DNA of 64,000 nucleotides from an uncultured Granulosicoccaceae bacterium (GTDB lineage: Bacteria > Pseudomonadota > Gammaproteobacteria > Granulosicoccales > Granulosicoccaceae), in NCBI GenBank assembly GCA_938007995.1, contig CALLLW010000002.1:96759-160758 (forward strand), written 5' to 3'. This document shows, in pieces, positions 27,639 to 37,099 of the stretch; positions within the stretch are counted from its first letter, which is position 1; every line of letters begins with the position of its first letter. Below the pieces are notes generated by a model. The model did no database searches, was not told where the DNA came from, and saw only the letters and a program-made list of their open reading frames with translations. The position numbers were made by a program, and so were the translations under genes.

Positions 27639-28196
27639 ATGACTAGGGCACAACAACTGAGAGATTACTTTCTGGGCTGGCAGTGCCGGCTTAGACAACA
27701 TGCGGTGCGCAAAACTGATGGCAAGCCTTCTCCCGGTATGCAGGCAACACTGATACTTGGCGAAAGTGCCTACGGCCCGGTCAACACCGGGTTGGTAAAG
27801 CAGGACCCGGCAGAGATTACCTCCGAGTTCATGCATATTGTGCGCAAGACTCACGATCCCAATCAGCGCCAGCAAAATGCGATTAAGCTTTTGTCATCCG
27901 TTTATTATCAATATCCGAAAGAATTTGAAGACTGCCTGACTGCAACTTTCGCAGTGGATTCTGCGCTTGCGCAACGCATTTTAGACAGTGGTAATTGTCG
28001 TCTGACTTTCGAACAATACAATCAAAAGTTTGATTTATCCTGCGCTGTGGAAAGTCTGGCTGAAACCGATGCGGCTTATCAGACTACCTACTGGCACAAC
28101 CGCATGTTTAATCCGGTCTTGCCGGCTACCATTCTGGTGATCAAATTCGTTCCGGACTGGGAATCAAGCTCTGCAGACCCTGAAGTCACCAGGTAG
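27639..28196 (+). CDS. Unrecognised 185-residue protein
   Basis: The protein is soluble with no signal peptide or membrane helix. It has a basic N-terminus (WQCRLRQHAVRK) and a proline/glycine-containing segment (GKPSPGMQATLILGESAYGP). An alpha-helical middle and a C-terminal segment (YWHNRMFNPVLPATILVIKF) follow. I recognise no domain. It stands seven bases before an acyl-CoA synthetase on the same strand, so the two are probably cotranscribed. The position next to the amine/ammonium genes is the only hint of a role. Confidence 0.72.
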   Translation: MTRAQQLRDYFLGWQCRLRQHAVRKTDGKPSPGMQATLILGESAYGPVNTGLVKQDPAEITSEFMHIVRKTHDPNQRQQNAIKLLSSVYYQYPKEFEDCLTATFAVDSALAQRILDSGNCRLTFEQYNQKFDLSCAVESLAETDAAYQTTYWHNRMFNPVLPATILVIKFVPDWESSSADPEVTR

Positions 28197-28203
28197 TAAG
28201 TAA

Positions 28204-29847
28204 TTGCAGTTTTTTGATGCTGAACGCTTCGCCTCGACAGACTACAACAAGCTGTGGTCAGGGTTTCAATGGGCCATTCCGCGTGATTTCAATATTGGCG
28301 TTGCGGTCAGTCGTTATGGCGTACAACACCCTGATCGAATCGCTCTCTACTATGAGAACGATAAAGGCGTAAGTCAGCAATACACATTCGGAAAAGTACT
28401 GGCTGACAGTTATCGACTCGCCAATGCGTTAACAGCGCTGGGTGTAAAGGCGGGTGATCGTGTCGGTATTGTTTTGCCGCAGCGTGTAGAAACCGGAGTG
28501 GCTCATATTGCGGTCTATCTTAGCGGCGCGATATCTCTGCCGTTATCTGTGATGTTTGGTGAGGAGGCTTTGCAGTACCGTCTGCAGGACAGTAGTGCGA
28601 GTGTGGTAATCACTGATGGTATGCATCGCGAATTAATCGAATCACTGCGCGATCAGTGTCCGTCGCTTACGACTGTCATCGATTGTGATGCGCAATCAAA
28701 AGGCAGCTATACATTTATACTGGATGCCGCAAAAGATACTTTTGATCCGGTGCAAACCCGTGCCAACGATCCTGCCTTTCTTATCTATACCTCCGGTACC
28801 ACCGGGCCGCCAAAAGGTGCGCTCGGTGCACACCGATGTTTGCTCGGTAATCTCACCGGCTTTGAGTTATCGCAAAACTTTTTCCCGAAACCGAATGATG
28901 TTTTCTGGACTCCGGCTGACTGGGCGTGGACCGGTGGTCTGCTCGATGGATTGCTGCCTTCCTGGTACTACGGTGTGCCGTTGCTTGCCTATGAAGCAAA
29001 GGGTTTTGATCCGGAACGCATTTGTCATTTGCTCGAAAAATATCAGGTAAGCAATGGTTTTATCCCGCCCACCGCGCTCAAAATGTTGCGACAGGTTGAA
29101 AACATAGATCGCTTTAAGTTTAACTTCAGGGCGGTGATGTCGGCGGGTGAAACGCTGGGTGCTGAAATTTATCACTGGGCAGCTGAACGTTTCTCGATTG
29201 ATGTTAACGAGATGTGCGGGCAAACAGAAATGAACTACATTGTTGGCAATTGCTCGGCACTGTTCGATGTAAAGCCAGGTTCAATGGGTAAGCCTTATCC
29301 GGGTCATCGGGTTGACCCGGTTGATGCAGAAGGGCAGGTAATGCCGGTCGGTGAAACCGGTGAACTTGCTGCCCACCGGGACGATCCTGTGATGTTTCTT
29401 GGTTACTGGAACAATGAAGCGGCAACGCAGGCGAAATTTCGCGGTGAATATTGGGGCCTTGGTGATCTTTGCTATCGTGATGAAGACGGCTATCTCTGGT
29501 TTCTTGGCCGTGACGATGACGTGATATCGACCGCCGGCTATCGGGTCGGGCCGGGTGAGGTAGAAGACAGTCTGATAAAACATCCATCAGTCGCACAGTG
29601 TGCTGTCATTGGAGTTGATGATCAATTACGCGGACAAATAATCAAAGCCTATGTGGTACTTGTGGCAGGTGTTGAACCCTCTGATGCTCTGGCTAAAGAG
29701 ATACAACAGTCTGTGAAATCGCGACTTGCCGCGCACGAGTACCCGCGATTAATTGAGTTTATTGATGAACTGCCAATGACAACCACCGGTAAGGTTCGCA
29801 GAGTAGCACTGAGAGAGCTACATAAAAGCAATGGTATTAATAGCTAA
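28204..29847 (+). CDS. AMP-forming acyl-CoA synthetase, acetate/short-chain type
   Basis: The 547-residue adenylate-forming enzyme has the P-loop motif YTSGTTGPPKGALGAH, the acyl-pocket segment FWTPADWAWTGGLLDGL, GQTEMNY, the hinge LGRDDDVISTAGYRVGPGEV and the catalytic Lys near the end (MTTTGKVRR). It should form an acyl-CoA from a short or medium carboxylic acid, ATP and CoA. The WTPADWAW segment is typical of acetyl/propionyl-like members. The start is TTG at 28204, seven bases after the preceding stop; no better start is in frame nearby. The substrate is unknown, and no partner dehydrogenase is adjacent. Confidence 0.88.
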   Translation: MQFFDAERFASTDYNKLWSGFQWAIPRDFNIGVAVSRYGVQHPDRIALYYENDKGVSQQYTFGKVLADSYRLANALTALGVKAGDRVGIVLPQRVETGVAHIAVYLSGAISLPLSVMFGEEALQYRLQDSSASVVITDGMHRELIESLRDQCPSLTTVIDCDAQSKGSYTFILDAAKDTFDPVQTRANDPAFLIYTSGTTGPPKGALGAHRCLLGNLTGFELSQNFFPKPNDVFWTPADWAWTGGLLDGLLPSWYYGVPLLAYEAKGFDPERICHLLEKYQVSNGFIPPTALKMLRQVENIDRFKFNFRAVMSAGETLGAEIYHWAAERFSIDVNEMCGQTEMNYIVGNCSALFDVKPGSMGKPYPGHRVDPVDAEGQVMPVGETGELAAHRDDPVMFLGYWNNEAATQAKFRGEYWGLGDLCYRDEDGYLWFLGRDDDVISTAGYRVGPGEVEDSLIKHPSVAQCAVIGVDDQLRGQIIKAYVVLVAGVEPSDALAKEIQQSVKSRLAAHEYPRLIEFIDELPMTTTGKVRRVALRELHKSNGINS

Positions 29848-29864
29848 GGGCTGCTTTTACTTTT

Positions 29865-30608
29865 TTATTGGTCTTGCGTTCTTTCAAACTTTGCAAACGC
29901 ATCAAAAATCCAGTGCCTGACTGCAAGCACCATCGTTGTGCCTTGCCGCTGCGGCAATGGCAGTTTGCGTTCTTCAATCACTGTGTCGTCAAATAGCTGC
30001 CCGATGTTGTTCAATCGTTCGAGAATCTGTTGCCGGGCGGTAGCGGATATATCACCGTTTTTAACCAGACGTAGACAACCCTCCTGACTGAAGTCTGCGT
30101 TAAAAAACGGTCCCTCTACTTCTTTTCGGAAAAACTGCTCAATCGGACCGTTGGACTGCCATTGAAAATTCAGTGCAATGAGTGGTTTCACCCGATTGCC
30201 CGGCAGTAACTCGATCAGTCGCATTCGATCAAGTCTGGCCAGATAGCGAATCCCCTCGACTTCGGTAATTTCGTATCGCTCAAGGATGTCCGCAAAGGTC
30301 CAGTTATTTACCAGGCAATAGGCGGTTAACAGCAGTTTAATGTCGGCGGTCAGTTCTTGTTCCTGCTCCAGTGAGAGTTGTTGTAAGCGCTGCGATGAGG
30401 CTTCAGACAGTTGCAGCAAATCTCCGATATCGATCGACAGGATCTCACAGATTCGATCCAGCCTTGACAACGTCATGTTGCCGCTGGAAAACATTTGTTT
30501 GATTGCAGATTCAGACAGATCGAGCAGCTTTGCCAGCTCACGATAGGTGATACCACGGCTCTTCAGCAGATTTTTTAACTCGTGAACCAGTCGTGTTGCC
30601 TGCGCCAT
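29865..30608 (-). CDS. XRE-family transcriptional regulator
   Basis: The 247-residue protein (start ATG 30608, with GGAGG eight bases upstream) has an N-terminal Cro/CI-type helix-turn-helix (YRELAKLLDLSESAIKQMF) and a helical C-terminal region of about 170 residues that I cannot assign to a ligand-binding family. A 14-residue longer frame from 30650 lacks a ribosome site. It is divergent from the PspA-like gene, with about 125 bases between, so it may regulate that pair (inference). It converges on the acyl-CoA synthetase. Confidence 0.85.
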   Translation of the reverse strand: MAQATRLVHELKNLLKSRGITYRELAKLLDLSESAIKQMFSSGNMTLSRLDRICEILSIDIGDLLQLSEASSQRLQQLSLEQEQELTADIKLLLTAYCLVNNWTFADILERYEITEVEGIRYLARLDRMRLIELLPGNRVKPLIALNFQWQSNGPIEQFFRKEVEGPFFNADFSQEGCLRLVKNGDISATARQQILERLNNIGQLFDDTVIEERKLPLPQRQGTTMVLAVRHWIFDAFAKFERTQDQ

Positions 30609-30732
30609 AGTGCCTCCATTGGGTGCAGCAATTTTGTACTTGCAGTGCATTAATCTTAGACGATTTCGGAAAAAGTGGCGAAATCATGTCTTCCTGCCGT
30701 AACTTGCGTCGACCAACTACAGCAACGGGGCA

Positions 30733-31401
30733 ATGACAGTGAGTTTGATTAAGCGATTTGTAACAACGGTACATGCAAGTGTTGACCGAACACTTGCCGG
30801 CATCGAAAACCATGCGGCGGTAGTAGATGCTGCGCTCAAAGAAAGCAGGCAGGCAGTCGCAAAAGCGCGGGTCAGGCTGGCGCGTCTCGAAAAAGATGAA
30901 AACACTCAACGCAATCGCGTGGCGGAGCTGACTTCAGAGATTGAACTTTGGAATGAACGCGCACGGTCTGTTGCCAACGCAGATCGCGACAAAGCCCTGA
31001 GTTGTATTCAACGGCGCAGGCGATGCGAACAGCAACTACATGAAGTGAAAGCGCAGTTGCAGCAGCATGAGAAAGTGCTGAATCGTGTGCGTAACAGTAT
31101 TGCCGAGTCGTCCAATCGTGTGCAAACGCTGCAGGCTCAGCGCAATCAGATGCTTTCAAGAGAAGCCGCAGCCTATGCAGGGCAAATCGTACACAAACTC
31201 GATAGTCACGCAGGCGACGATGCTGACGCAGCAATAGAACGCTGGGAGGAGTCAGTAGTACAGGCGGAGGTGGTGACAGAGCATTTTCCAATACCGGCCA
31301 CTGATGAATTTGAACAGAGTTTTTTAACTACCGAGGAAGACTCGCTACTGCAGGACGAACTCGACAAACTGATTAACGATGAGGGTAGCCGAAATGATTA
31401 A
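30733..31401 (+). CDS. PspA/IM30-family coiled-coil protein
   Basis: The 222-residue protein is almost entirely alpha-helical. It has the amphipathic N-terminal helix (LIKRFVTTVHASVDRTLAGIE) and long coiled coil of PspA/Vipp1 proteins, with heptads such as RLARLEKD and QLHEVKAQLQQHE. The C-terminal 60 residues are acidic. Such proteins bind stressed inner membranes or form ESCRT-III-like assemblies. No pspF, pspB or pspC is nearby. The next gene, for a polytopic membrane protein, overlaps its end, so the pair probably acts together at the membrane. Confidence 0.78.
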   Translation: MTVSLIKRFVTTVHASVDRTLAGIENHAAVVDAALKESRQAVAKARVRLARLEKDENTQRNRVAELTSEIELWNERARSVANADRDKALSCIQRRRRCEQQLHEVKAQLQQHEKVLNRVRNSIAESSNRVQTLQAQRNQMLSREAAAYAGQIVHKLDSHAGDDADAAIERWEESVVQAEVVTEHFPIPATDEFEQSFLTTEEDSLLQDELDKLINDEGSRND

Positions 31402-32776
31402 CTCAATCACACTTGAAAGTAACAGCGCTAACAGTAATGACAACGTAATTGGTCAGGACAATCCTGCTGTACAGAACCAGCAAGTGCCTGATGAAACCAA
31501 AAAGCCTGCCGGATTAATACAGTTGATGCGGCAGTATGCGTCACTGTCTGACTTGCTGCGTTATGCAGGGGTTGTTGCTGTATCGGTGGCGATGGCGCTC
31601 TTTTTAATTGATGGTGCGGTAGGACTTACTTACTTGCAGCGGTTTTTAACCATGTTGGGTTTTTCAGGGTTGCTGACAGCTGCGGGCTTCATCATGAGCA
31701 TGCTGCTTAAAGAGCAGCGAGGCAGTCGCGCCTTTATGATGCTGTCACTGTTGTCAGTGCCGGTAAACTTTACTGTGTTTGGTGCACTTTTTTATTCCTT
31801 TGCACCGTTGGACAGACTTACCGGGAATTATCCAGGCTTTGCGCTTTGGCAGGCGGAACCAACTGATGTGGTTACTGCGTTGGTCGCAGGGATAAGTGTT
31901 CTGATTCCGGTCACATGGATAGGATTTTCAGTGCTTGCTCGCAATGCACGTCAGTGGTTAACTGTAAGTCTGCTATCTGTGAGCGCGGTGCTGGTTGTGC
32001 CTGTCAGGCAGGAGTTTGTTGTTGTATCACTGGCGCTTGTGGCTGGCTGTGCATTGTGGTTTCTTGTCAAAAAGTATTGTTCAGACAAACTGATTTTTAA
32101 AACCACTGAAGGTAAATTTTCTATTGCTGTACTGGCGCTGCCGGTCATTATTTTGTTGTTTCGCAGTGTCGTTCTATATGATGCAGGTAGTCTTGTCAGC
32201 CTGTTGCTGAGTGGTGGTTTTTATCTGCTGATGCGGCGATTGCTGCTTGCTTTGCAGAAGCCGGGTTTTATGGCAATGGCGGCAACGCTAATAACATCGA
32301 TTGCAGCACTTGCCACCGGCATAGCAAGCGCAGCATTTATTCATAACCTAACAGACATCGACTTTTTGATACCCATGGCAGTGCTGATTTATCCAGCGAT
32401 GAGTCATGACCTGATCAGGGTTTCTCCTTCTGCAAGAGCGGCATCAATGCTGGGTATTGCCTCAGCTGTGTTGTCAGTGCTGATGTTGCTTGTCATAGCG
32501 TTCTTCGGTAGTTCACTGTCACTCAGCATCACCTGTGTAATGGCGCTTATCGCGATAGCAGCCTGCGGGTACACTGTGCAATCCAGGCCTGCAACCGTGA
32601 TTGCACTCGTCGGCATTCTCGTCATTGCTGCACGGCACATCGATTCTATGTGGGATGCCGCAATGCAAACCGGGTGGTGGGGTATAGCGGCAGCTGGTGC
32701 GATAGCGATTGTATCGGGGTCTTTGGTAGATCGGGCAGGGACCGTGGTTGTTGATCTGCCGACTGAGGATAAATAG
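31394..32776 (+). CDS. Polytopic membrane protein of unknown function
   Basis: The 460-residue product has a polar N-terminal region of about 50 residues, then about eleven or twelve hydrophobic helices to the end (for example VVAVSVAMALFLIDGAV and FIMSMLLKE). I recognise no transporter family motif. I chose ATG at 31394, eight bases after GAGGG; ATG 31379 is five residues upstream. It overlaps the PspA-like gene by eight bases and is likely cotranslated. A membrane target or partner of that protein is a reasonable guess only. Confidence 0.75.
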   Translation: MINSITLESNSANSNDNVIGQDNPAVQNQQVPDETKKPAGLIQLMRQYASLSDLLRYAGVVAVSVAMALFLIDGAVGLTYLQRFLTMLGFSGLLTAAGFIMSMLLKEQRGSRAFMMLSLLSVPVNFTVFGALFYSFAPLDRLTGNYPGFALWQAEPTDVVTALVAGISVLIPVTWIGFSVLARNARQWLTVSLLSVSAVLVVPVRQEFVVVSLALVAGCALWFLVKKYCSDKLIFKTTEGKFSIAVLALPVIILLFRSVVLYDAGSLVSLLLSGGFYLLMRRLLLALQKPGFMAMAATLITSIAALATGIASAAFIHNLTDIDFLIPMAVLIYPAMSHDLIRVSPSARAASMLGIASAVLSVLMLLVIAFFGSSLSLSITCVMALIAIAACGYTVQSRPATVIALVGILVIAARHIDSMWDAAMQTGWWGIAAAGAIAIVSGSLVDRAGTVVVDLPTEDK

Positions 32777-32891
32777 CGAAGCATTAGTAAAGCGCGGGCA
32801 GCAGTCAAGCGAAAGGCCGCTGCCCGTATGCTGAAAAAGGTCAGCTCAGTATTGAATCAGCCACGCTCGTTGGTGCCGGGATGCATCCCTG

Positions 32892-33590
32892 CTAGGCCGC
32901 ACGTGTAAACATCATATAATTAACATCCACATCGCCGCCGGTAGAGTAGGTCTTGCTCAGTGGTTGATAGTGCAGGCCGGTAATATTCTGTGTTTGCAGA
33001 TCTGCATTACGGCACCAGCCATCGAGTTCAGATGGCTTGATAAAACGGTTCCAGTCATGAGTGCCGCGTGGCAGCAGATTAAGGATGTACTCAGCACCCA
33101 CAATTGCCATCAGCCACGATTTATTATTGCGGTTCAGGGTGGAGAAAAAAGCAGCACCATCCGGCTTCAGGCACTTTCTACAAGCCTCGATAACCGCTTC
33201 AGGTTGCGGTACATGTTCAAGCATTTCCATACAGGTGACCACATCAAAAGTGCCTTCATGCTGGCTGGCAAAATCTTCAGCGCTGCAGCATTGGTAATCA
33301 AGATTCGTCACGCCTGCCTCCATGGCGTGCAGTTTTGCGACGTCCAGTGCTGCCTGTGACAAATCAATACCTGTCACAGTCGCACCTGCTTTTGCCATGG
33401 ATTCAGACAGTATGCCGCCACCACAGCCCACATCGAGAACCCGCTTACCCTCTAGCGGGGCGTGTTGGTTGATATAGTCGAGCCGCAATGGATTGATATC
33501 GTGCAGCGGCTTGAACTCGCTATCTGTGTCCCACCAGTGGCTTGCGATTTCACTGAATTTGTCTATTTCGACTGTGTCGACGTTGCTCAT
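32892..33590 (-). CDS. ubiG: Ubiquinone biosynthesis O-methyltransferase
   Basis: The 232-residue SAM-dependent methyltransferase has the SAM motif [15 protein letters not shown] (about 51-65), the family N-terminus [33 protein letters not shown] and [10 protein letters not shown]. These are the conserved stretches of UbiG, which methylates two hydroxyl groups in the ubiquinone pathway (after UbiF and early). It lies divergent from gyrA, an arrangement also seen in enterobacteria. No key residue is missing. Confidence 0.95.
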   Translation of the reverse strand: MSNVDTVEIDKFSEIASHWWDTDSEFKPLHDINPLRLDYINQHAPLEGKRVLDVGCGGGILSESMAKAGATVTGIDLSQAALDVAKLHAMEAGVTNLDYQCCSAEDFASQHEGTFDVVTCMEMLEHVPQPEAVIEACRKCLKPDGAAFFSTLNRNNKSWLMAIVGAEYILNLLPRGTHDWNRFIKPSELDGWCRNADLQTQNITGLHYQPLSKTYSTGGDVDVNYMMFTRAA

Positions 33591-34055
33591 GATTGCCAGT
33601 CTCTGTGTTTATCTGCGTGCCAGCTAACACCGTTAGAACGTGCTGTGCAAGTGTGCAAGCCGGCACCTTAACTGCCCGGTTGAATGTCGGCAAGTCTGGT
33701 TTGGAGTATTCAGGAAATCAACGCCATCTCTGTTGATGTTCGATTGCTGTGAACATTTAGCAGTGGCCAGTAGAGAATTGCAGTATTGATAAGCGGGTTT
33801 ATACCCTCCATCAGACGTCGCTGTCGCGACGCAGTTTTGTGCAACGTTCGCGGAGATTTTTAAACACGGTACCGTAGGGTTTCGTGGAGCGACAAGAATG
33901 TTAATCTCTGCGTGGCTTACAGAACATCTTGCACGGCTTTGCATTGTGCAAAAATGGCCTTTTGATGTGCGGTGTATGGTACAATCCCGCGCTGATATGG
34001 AGGTTCTTCAGCCTCGCTCCCAGCAGCTTTTTTCTGAATCTTTACCTGAGTAAAA
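33591..34055. other. Divergent region between ubiG and gyrA
   Basis: These 465 bases hold the promoters of ubiG and gyrA. Only the extended -10 element for gyrA at 33977-33985 is readable with some confidence. Frames in the stretch 33633-33944 on the minus strand have no ribosome site and look like chance. Confidence 0.55.
33977..33985 (+). promoter_or_regulatory. Extended -10 promoter element upstream of gyrA
   Basis: TGGTACAAT gives a TGN extended -10 with TACAAT, about 70 bases before the gyrA start. A good -35 box at normal spacing is not visible, which extended -10 promoters can tolerate. Confidence 0.45.
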
Positions 34056-36731
34056 ATGTCTGATTTTGCAAAGGAAATTCTGCCGGTAAATCTCGAAGAC
34101 GAGATGCGCCAGTCCTACCTTGATTACGCCATGAGCGTGATCGTCGGCCGGGCACTGCCAGATGTGCGCGATGGCCTCAAACCGGTTCACCGACGCGTGC
34201 TTTACGCCATGAGCGAGCTCGGTAACGACTGGAATAAATCCTACAAAAAATCTGCACGTGTGGTTGGTGATGTGATTGGTAAGTATCACCCGCATGGCGA
34301 TACGGCAGTGTACGACACCATAGTCCGCATGGCTCAGCCATTCTCGATGCGTTACATGCTGGTAGACGGGCAGGGCAACTTCGGCTCGATAGATGGCGAT
34401 TCCCCTGCGGCGATGCGTTATACCGAAGTGCGTATGGCACGCATTGCCCACGAGCTACTGGCTGACCTTGATAAAGGCACGGTCGATTTCTCAGCCAACT
34501 ACGATGGTTCTGAAACAGAGCCTGCGGTTCTGCCGGCACGCATACCCAATTTATTGATCAATGGCTCGTCTGGCATTGCCGTGGGCATGGCCACCAATAT
34601 ACCGCCGCATAACCTGACGGAAGTCATTAACGGCACGCTTGCGATGCTCGATAATCCGGACATCACGCTGGTGCAATTAATGGAGCACATACCGGGGCCT
34701 GACTTCCCGACATCCGGCATCATTAATGGCGCTCGTGGTATCCGTGAAGCTTACGAGACTGGCCGTGGGCGTGTCTTCGTACGAGCAAAAGCCTCGGTAG
34801 AACACAACGAAAAAACCGGTAAAGACACGATTATCGTAACCGAGCTGCCTTATCAGGTGAACAAGGCGCGGCTGCTGGAAAAGATAGCCGAGCTGGTCAA
34901 GGACAAAAAGATTGAAGGCATCACCGAGCTGCGCGATGAGTCTGATAAAGACGGCATGCGTATGGTGATTGAGCTGCGCCGTGGTGAATCCGGCGAAGTT
35001 ATGCTTAACCAGCTGTACAAGCAAACGCAACTGCAGACTGTGTTTGGTATAAACATGGTCGCACTGATGGACGGGCAGCCTCAGCTACTGAACTTGCGCA
35101 GTATTCTGGATGCGTTTATCCGCCATCGTCGAGAAGTAGTTACCCGCCGCACAATCTTCGATTTACGCAAGGCGCGTGAGCGTGCTCATATTCTAGAAGG
35201 GCTAGCTGTTGCACTGGCCAATATTGATCCGATCATTGATCTGATCAAGGCAGCACCGAATCCGCCAACCGCTAAAGAGCAGCTGGTTGCCGGTGTCTGG
35301 AAGCCAGGCTCAGTGGTGGACATGCTTGAGCGGGCAGGGGCTGCAGGCTCAAAGCCAGATGATCTGGGTGATCAGTTCGGCATGCTGGATGACGGCTATC
35401 ATCTGTCACCGGCCCAGGCGCAGGCGATTCTCGATTTGCGTCTGCACCGACTCACCGGTCTGGAGCAGGATAAAATTCTTGAGGAGTACCGCGAAATTCT
35501 GACTCGCATCGAGGGATTTATGGAGATTCTCGAAAATCCGGATCGATTGCGGGAAGTTATCAGAGAAGAGCTGCAGGACGTACTTGAGCAGTTTGGCGAC
35601 GAACGTCGTACGCGGATCATGATCGACCATTCTGAAATGACGGTTGAGGATCTGATCTCTGATGAAGATGTTGTTGTGACACTGTCACACGCGGGCTATG
35701 CGAAAGCGCAGCCACTGTCTGATTACACTGCACAAAAGCGTGGTGGTAAGGGTAAGTCTGCAACGTCAATGAAAGACGAAGACTTCATAGACAAGCTTTT
35801 CGTTGCCAGTATGCACGACACAGTACTGTTCTTTACCAGTGTCGGTAAAGTCTACTGGAAGCGGGTGTATGAGCTGCCGATAGCCAGCCGCGGTGCACGT
35901 GGACGGCCCATTATTAACCTGCTGCCGCTCGAAGAAGATGAAAGAGTTTCTGCGGTGCTGACGGTACGTGAATATTCAGAGGATCAGTTTGTATTTTTTG
36001 CAACCCGTAACGGCGTGGTCAAAAAGACATCATTGGCTGATTTTTCCAGGCCGCGAGCCAACGGCATTATTGCAATTGATCTGCGTATCGATGATCAGCT
36101 CATCAACGTGGCGCTGACTGACGGCGGCCAGGATATCATGCTGGTATCCAGCAGTGGCCGTGCAATGCGCTTTGATGAAAGTGCGGTTCGCAAGATGGGG
36201 CGTACAGCGGCAGGTGTTAGAGGCATCAAAATAGCTGAAGGTGAAGCGGTTATCGCGTTGATCGTTGTTGAAGCAGAAGGCGACATCCTTACTGCCACAG
36301 AAAATGGCTACGGCAAGCGCAGCCTGACCACTGAGTATCCCACCAAAGGTCGTGGCGGCATGGGAGTCATTGATATCAAAACCACTGACCGTAACGGTAA
36401 AGTTGTCGGTGCGGTTCAGGTGCAGGAAAACGATGAAGTCATGTTGATCACCAACAGCGGTACGTTAATACGAACTGCGGTTGACGGTATCAGCATGGTC
36501 GGCCGCAATACACAGGGCGTCAGACTGATTCGCACCAGTGATGATGAAAAACTGGTGCAGGTTGTCCGTGTTGTTAATGAAGATGATGATCAGGATGATG
36601 GCCCGGAAGGTGACCAGGAAAGTGGCAATTCACCCGCCGATTCGGGCAGCACAGGTGACGAAGCATCACCCGACGCAAGCGCTCCGGATGCCTCTGAAGA
36701 TGGTGCCGGCGAGACCGACAACCTGGATTAA
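34056..36731 (+). CDS. gyrA: DNA gyrase subunit A
   Basis: The 891-residue protein is a full GyrA: the breakage-reunion domain with catalytic Tyr122 (MRYTEVRM), the quinolone region [13 protein letters not shown], and the C-terminal DNA-wrapping domain with the GyrA box QKRGGKG. Residue 83 is Thr and residue 87 Asp in E. coli numbering, and the numbering matches exactly here. Thr83 is natural in several genera. The tail from about residue 845 is very acidic ([11 protein letters not shown] and Ser/Pro/Asp-rich), as in other gamma GyrA proteins. An unrelated J-domain-like gene follows instead of serC. Confidence 0.98.
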   Translation: MSDFAKEILPVNLEDEMRQSYLDYAMSVIVGRALPDVRDGLKPVHRRVLYAMSELGNDWNKSYKKSARVVGDVIGKYHPHGDTAVYDTIVRMAQPFSMRYMLVDGQGNFGSIDGDSPAAMRYTEVRMARIAHELLADLDKGTVDFSANYDGSETEPAVLPARIPNLLINGSSGIAVGMATNIPPHNLTEVINGTLAMLDNPDITLVQLMEHIPGPDFPTSGIINGARGIREAYETGRGRVFVRAKASVEHNEKTGKDTIIVTELPYQVNKARLLEKIAELVKDKKIEGITELRDESDKDGMRMVIELRRGESGEVMLNQLYKQTQLQTVFGINMVALMDGQPQLLNLRSILDAFIRHRREVVTRRTIFDLRKARERAHILEGLAVALANIDPIIDLIKAAPNPPTAKEQLVAGVWKPGSVVDMLERAGAAGSKPDDLGDQFGMLDDGYHLSPAQAQAILDLRLHRLTGLEQDKILEEYREILTRIEGFMEILENPDRLREVIREELQDVLEQFGDERRTRIMIDHSEMTVEDLISDEDVVVTLSHAGYAKAQPLSDYTAQKRGGKGKSATSMKDEDFIDKLFVASMHDTVLFFTSVGKVYWKRVYELPIASRGARGRPIINLLPLEEDERVSAVLTVREYSEDQFVFFATRNGVVKKTSLADFSRPRANGIIAIDLRIDDQLINVALTDGGQDIMLVSSSGRAMRFDESAVRKMGRTAAGVRGIKIAEGEAVIALIVVEAEGDILTATENGYGKRSLTTEYPTKGRGGMGVIDIKTTDRNGKVVGAVQVQENDEVMLITNSGTLIRTAVDGISMVGRNTQGVRLIRTSDDEKLVQVVRVVNEDDDQDDGPEGDQESGNSPADSGSTGDEASPDASAPDASEDGAGETDNLD

Positions 36732-36737
36732 TTGCGC

Positions 36738-36753
36738 GGTGCAGGCTTGCACC
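36738..36753 (+). terminator. Hairpin after gyrA
   Basis: A 6-bp stem GGTGCA/TGCACC with loop GGCT stands a few bases after the gyrA stop. There is no T-tract, so terminator function is doubtful. Confidence 0.3.
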
Positions 36754-36877
36754 TGGCAGGTGCGTGGCAACCAATGCGGTTAATTCAGTGGGACGGCATC
36801 CGCCTCGCATTGAGGCAGCTTGTGCCATTGTCTGCCCGTTTGTTTGCCCTGGTACCTGCATGGCTGCTCGCGTGATT

Positions 36878-36925
36878 ATTGGCCCGGTTATTGGCCTTTT
36901 TGTTGGCCTTTTTGTTGGCTTGAGC
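36878..36925. repeat. 12-bp tandem array, four units
   Basis: Units start at 36878, 36890, 36902 and 36914: ATTGGCCCGGTT, ATTGGCCTTTTT, GTTGGCCTTTTT and GTTGGCTTGAGC. It is one of five short intergenic arrays in the window. Confidence 0.75.
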
Positions 36926-37099
36926 AGTCGCCTGACAACGCGCCCTGCCAGCGAGCCGCTTTTGGCGAGCCGTTCCTGTAAACAAATCTTGTAAATCCGG
37001 CGCGTGCCTGGATTATTTTCCTGCTCTGATTTCGCAAAGTGATGTCGAAAATACTTTCCGTTTTGTTATGCTAAGCGCCAGGAAGCCAGGTCAGATCTA

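Larger units (their letters stand above)
36732..37099. other. Intergenic region downstream of gyrA
   Basis: These 368 bases contain a small hairpin (36738-36753) just after gyrA and a 12-bp tandem array (36878-36925). Frames on both strands translate the array as repeats such as ANKKANKK, but have no ribosome site. The promoter of the next gene should be near 37060, where AT-rich sequence appears. Confidence 0.5.

Noticed and set aside
34290..34330. GyrA Thr83 as a quinolone-resistance mutation
   Set aside because: Thr at this position is the natural residue in several genera, so the residue alone does not show acquired resistance.
36764..36994. Frames encoding ANKK-like or IGLFVGLF-like repeats after gyrA
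   Set aside because: The repeats come from the 12-bp tandem array. No ribosome site or supported start is seen on either strand.
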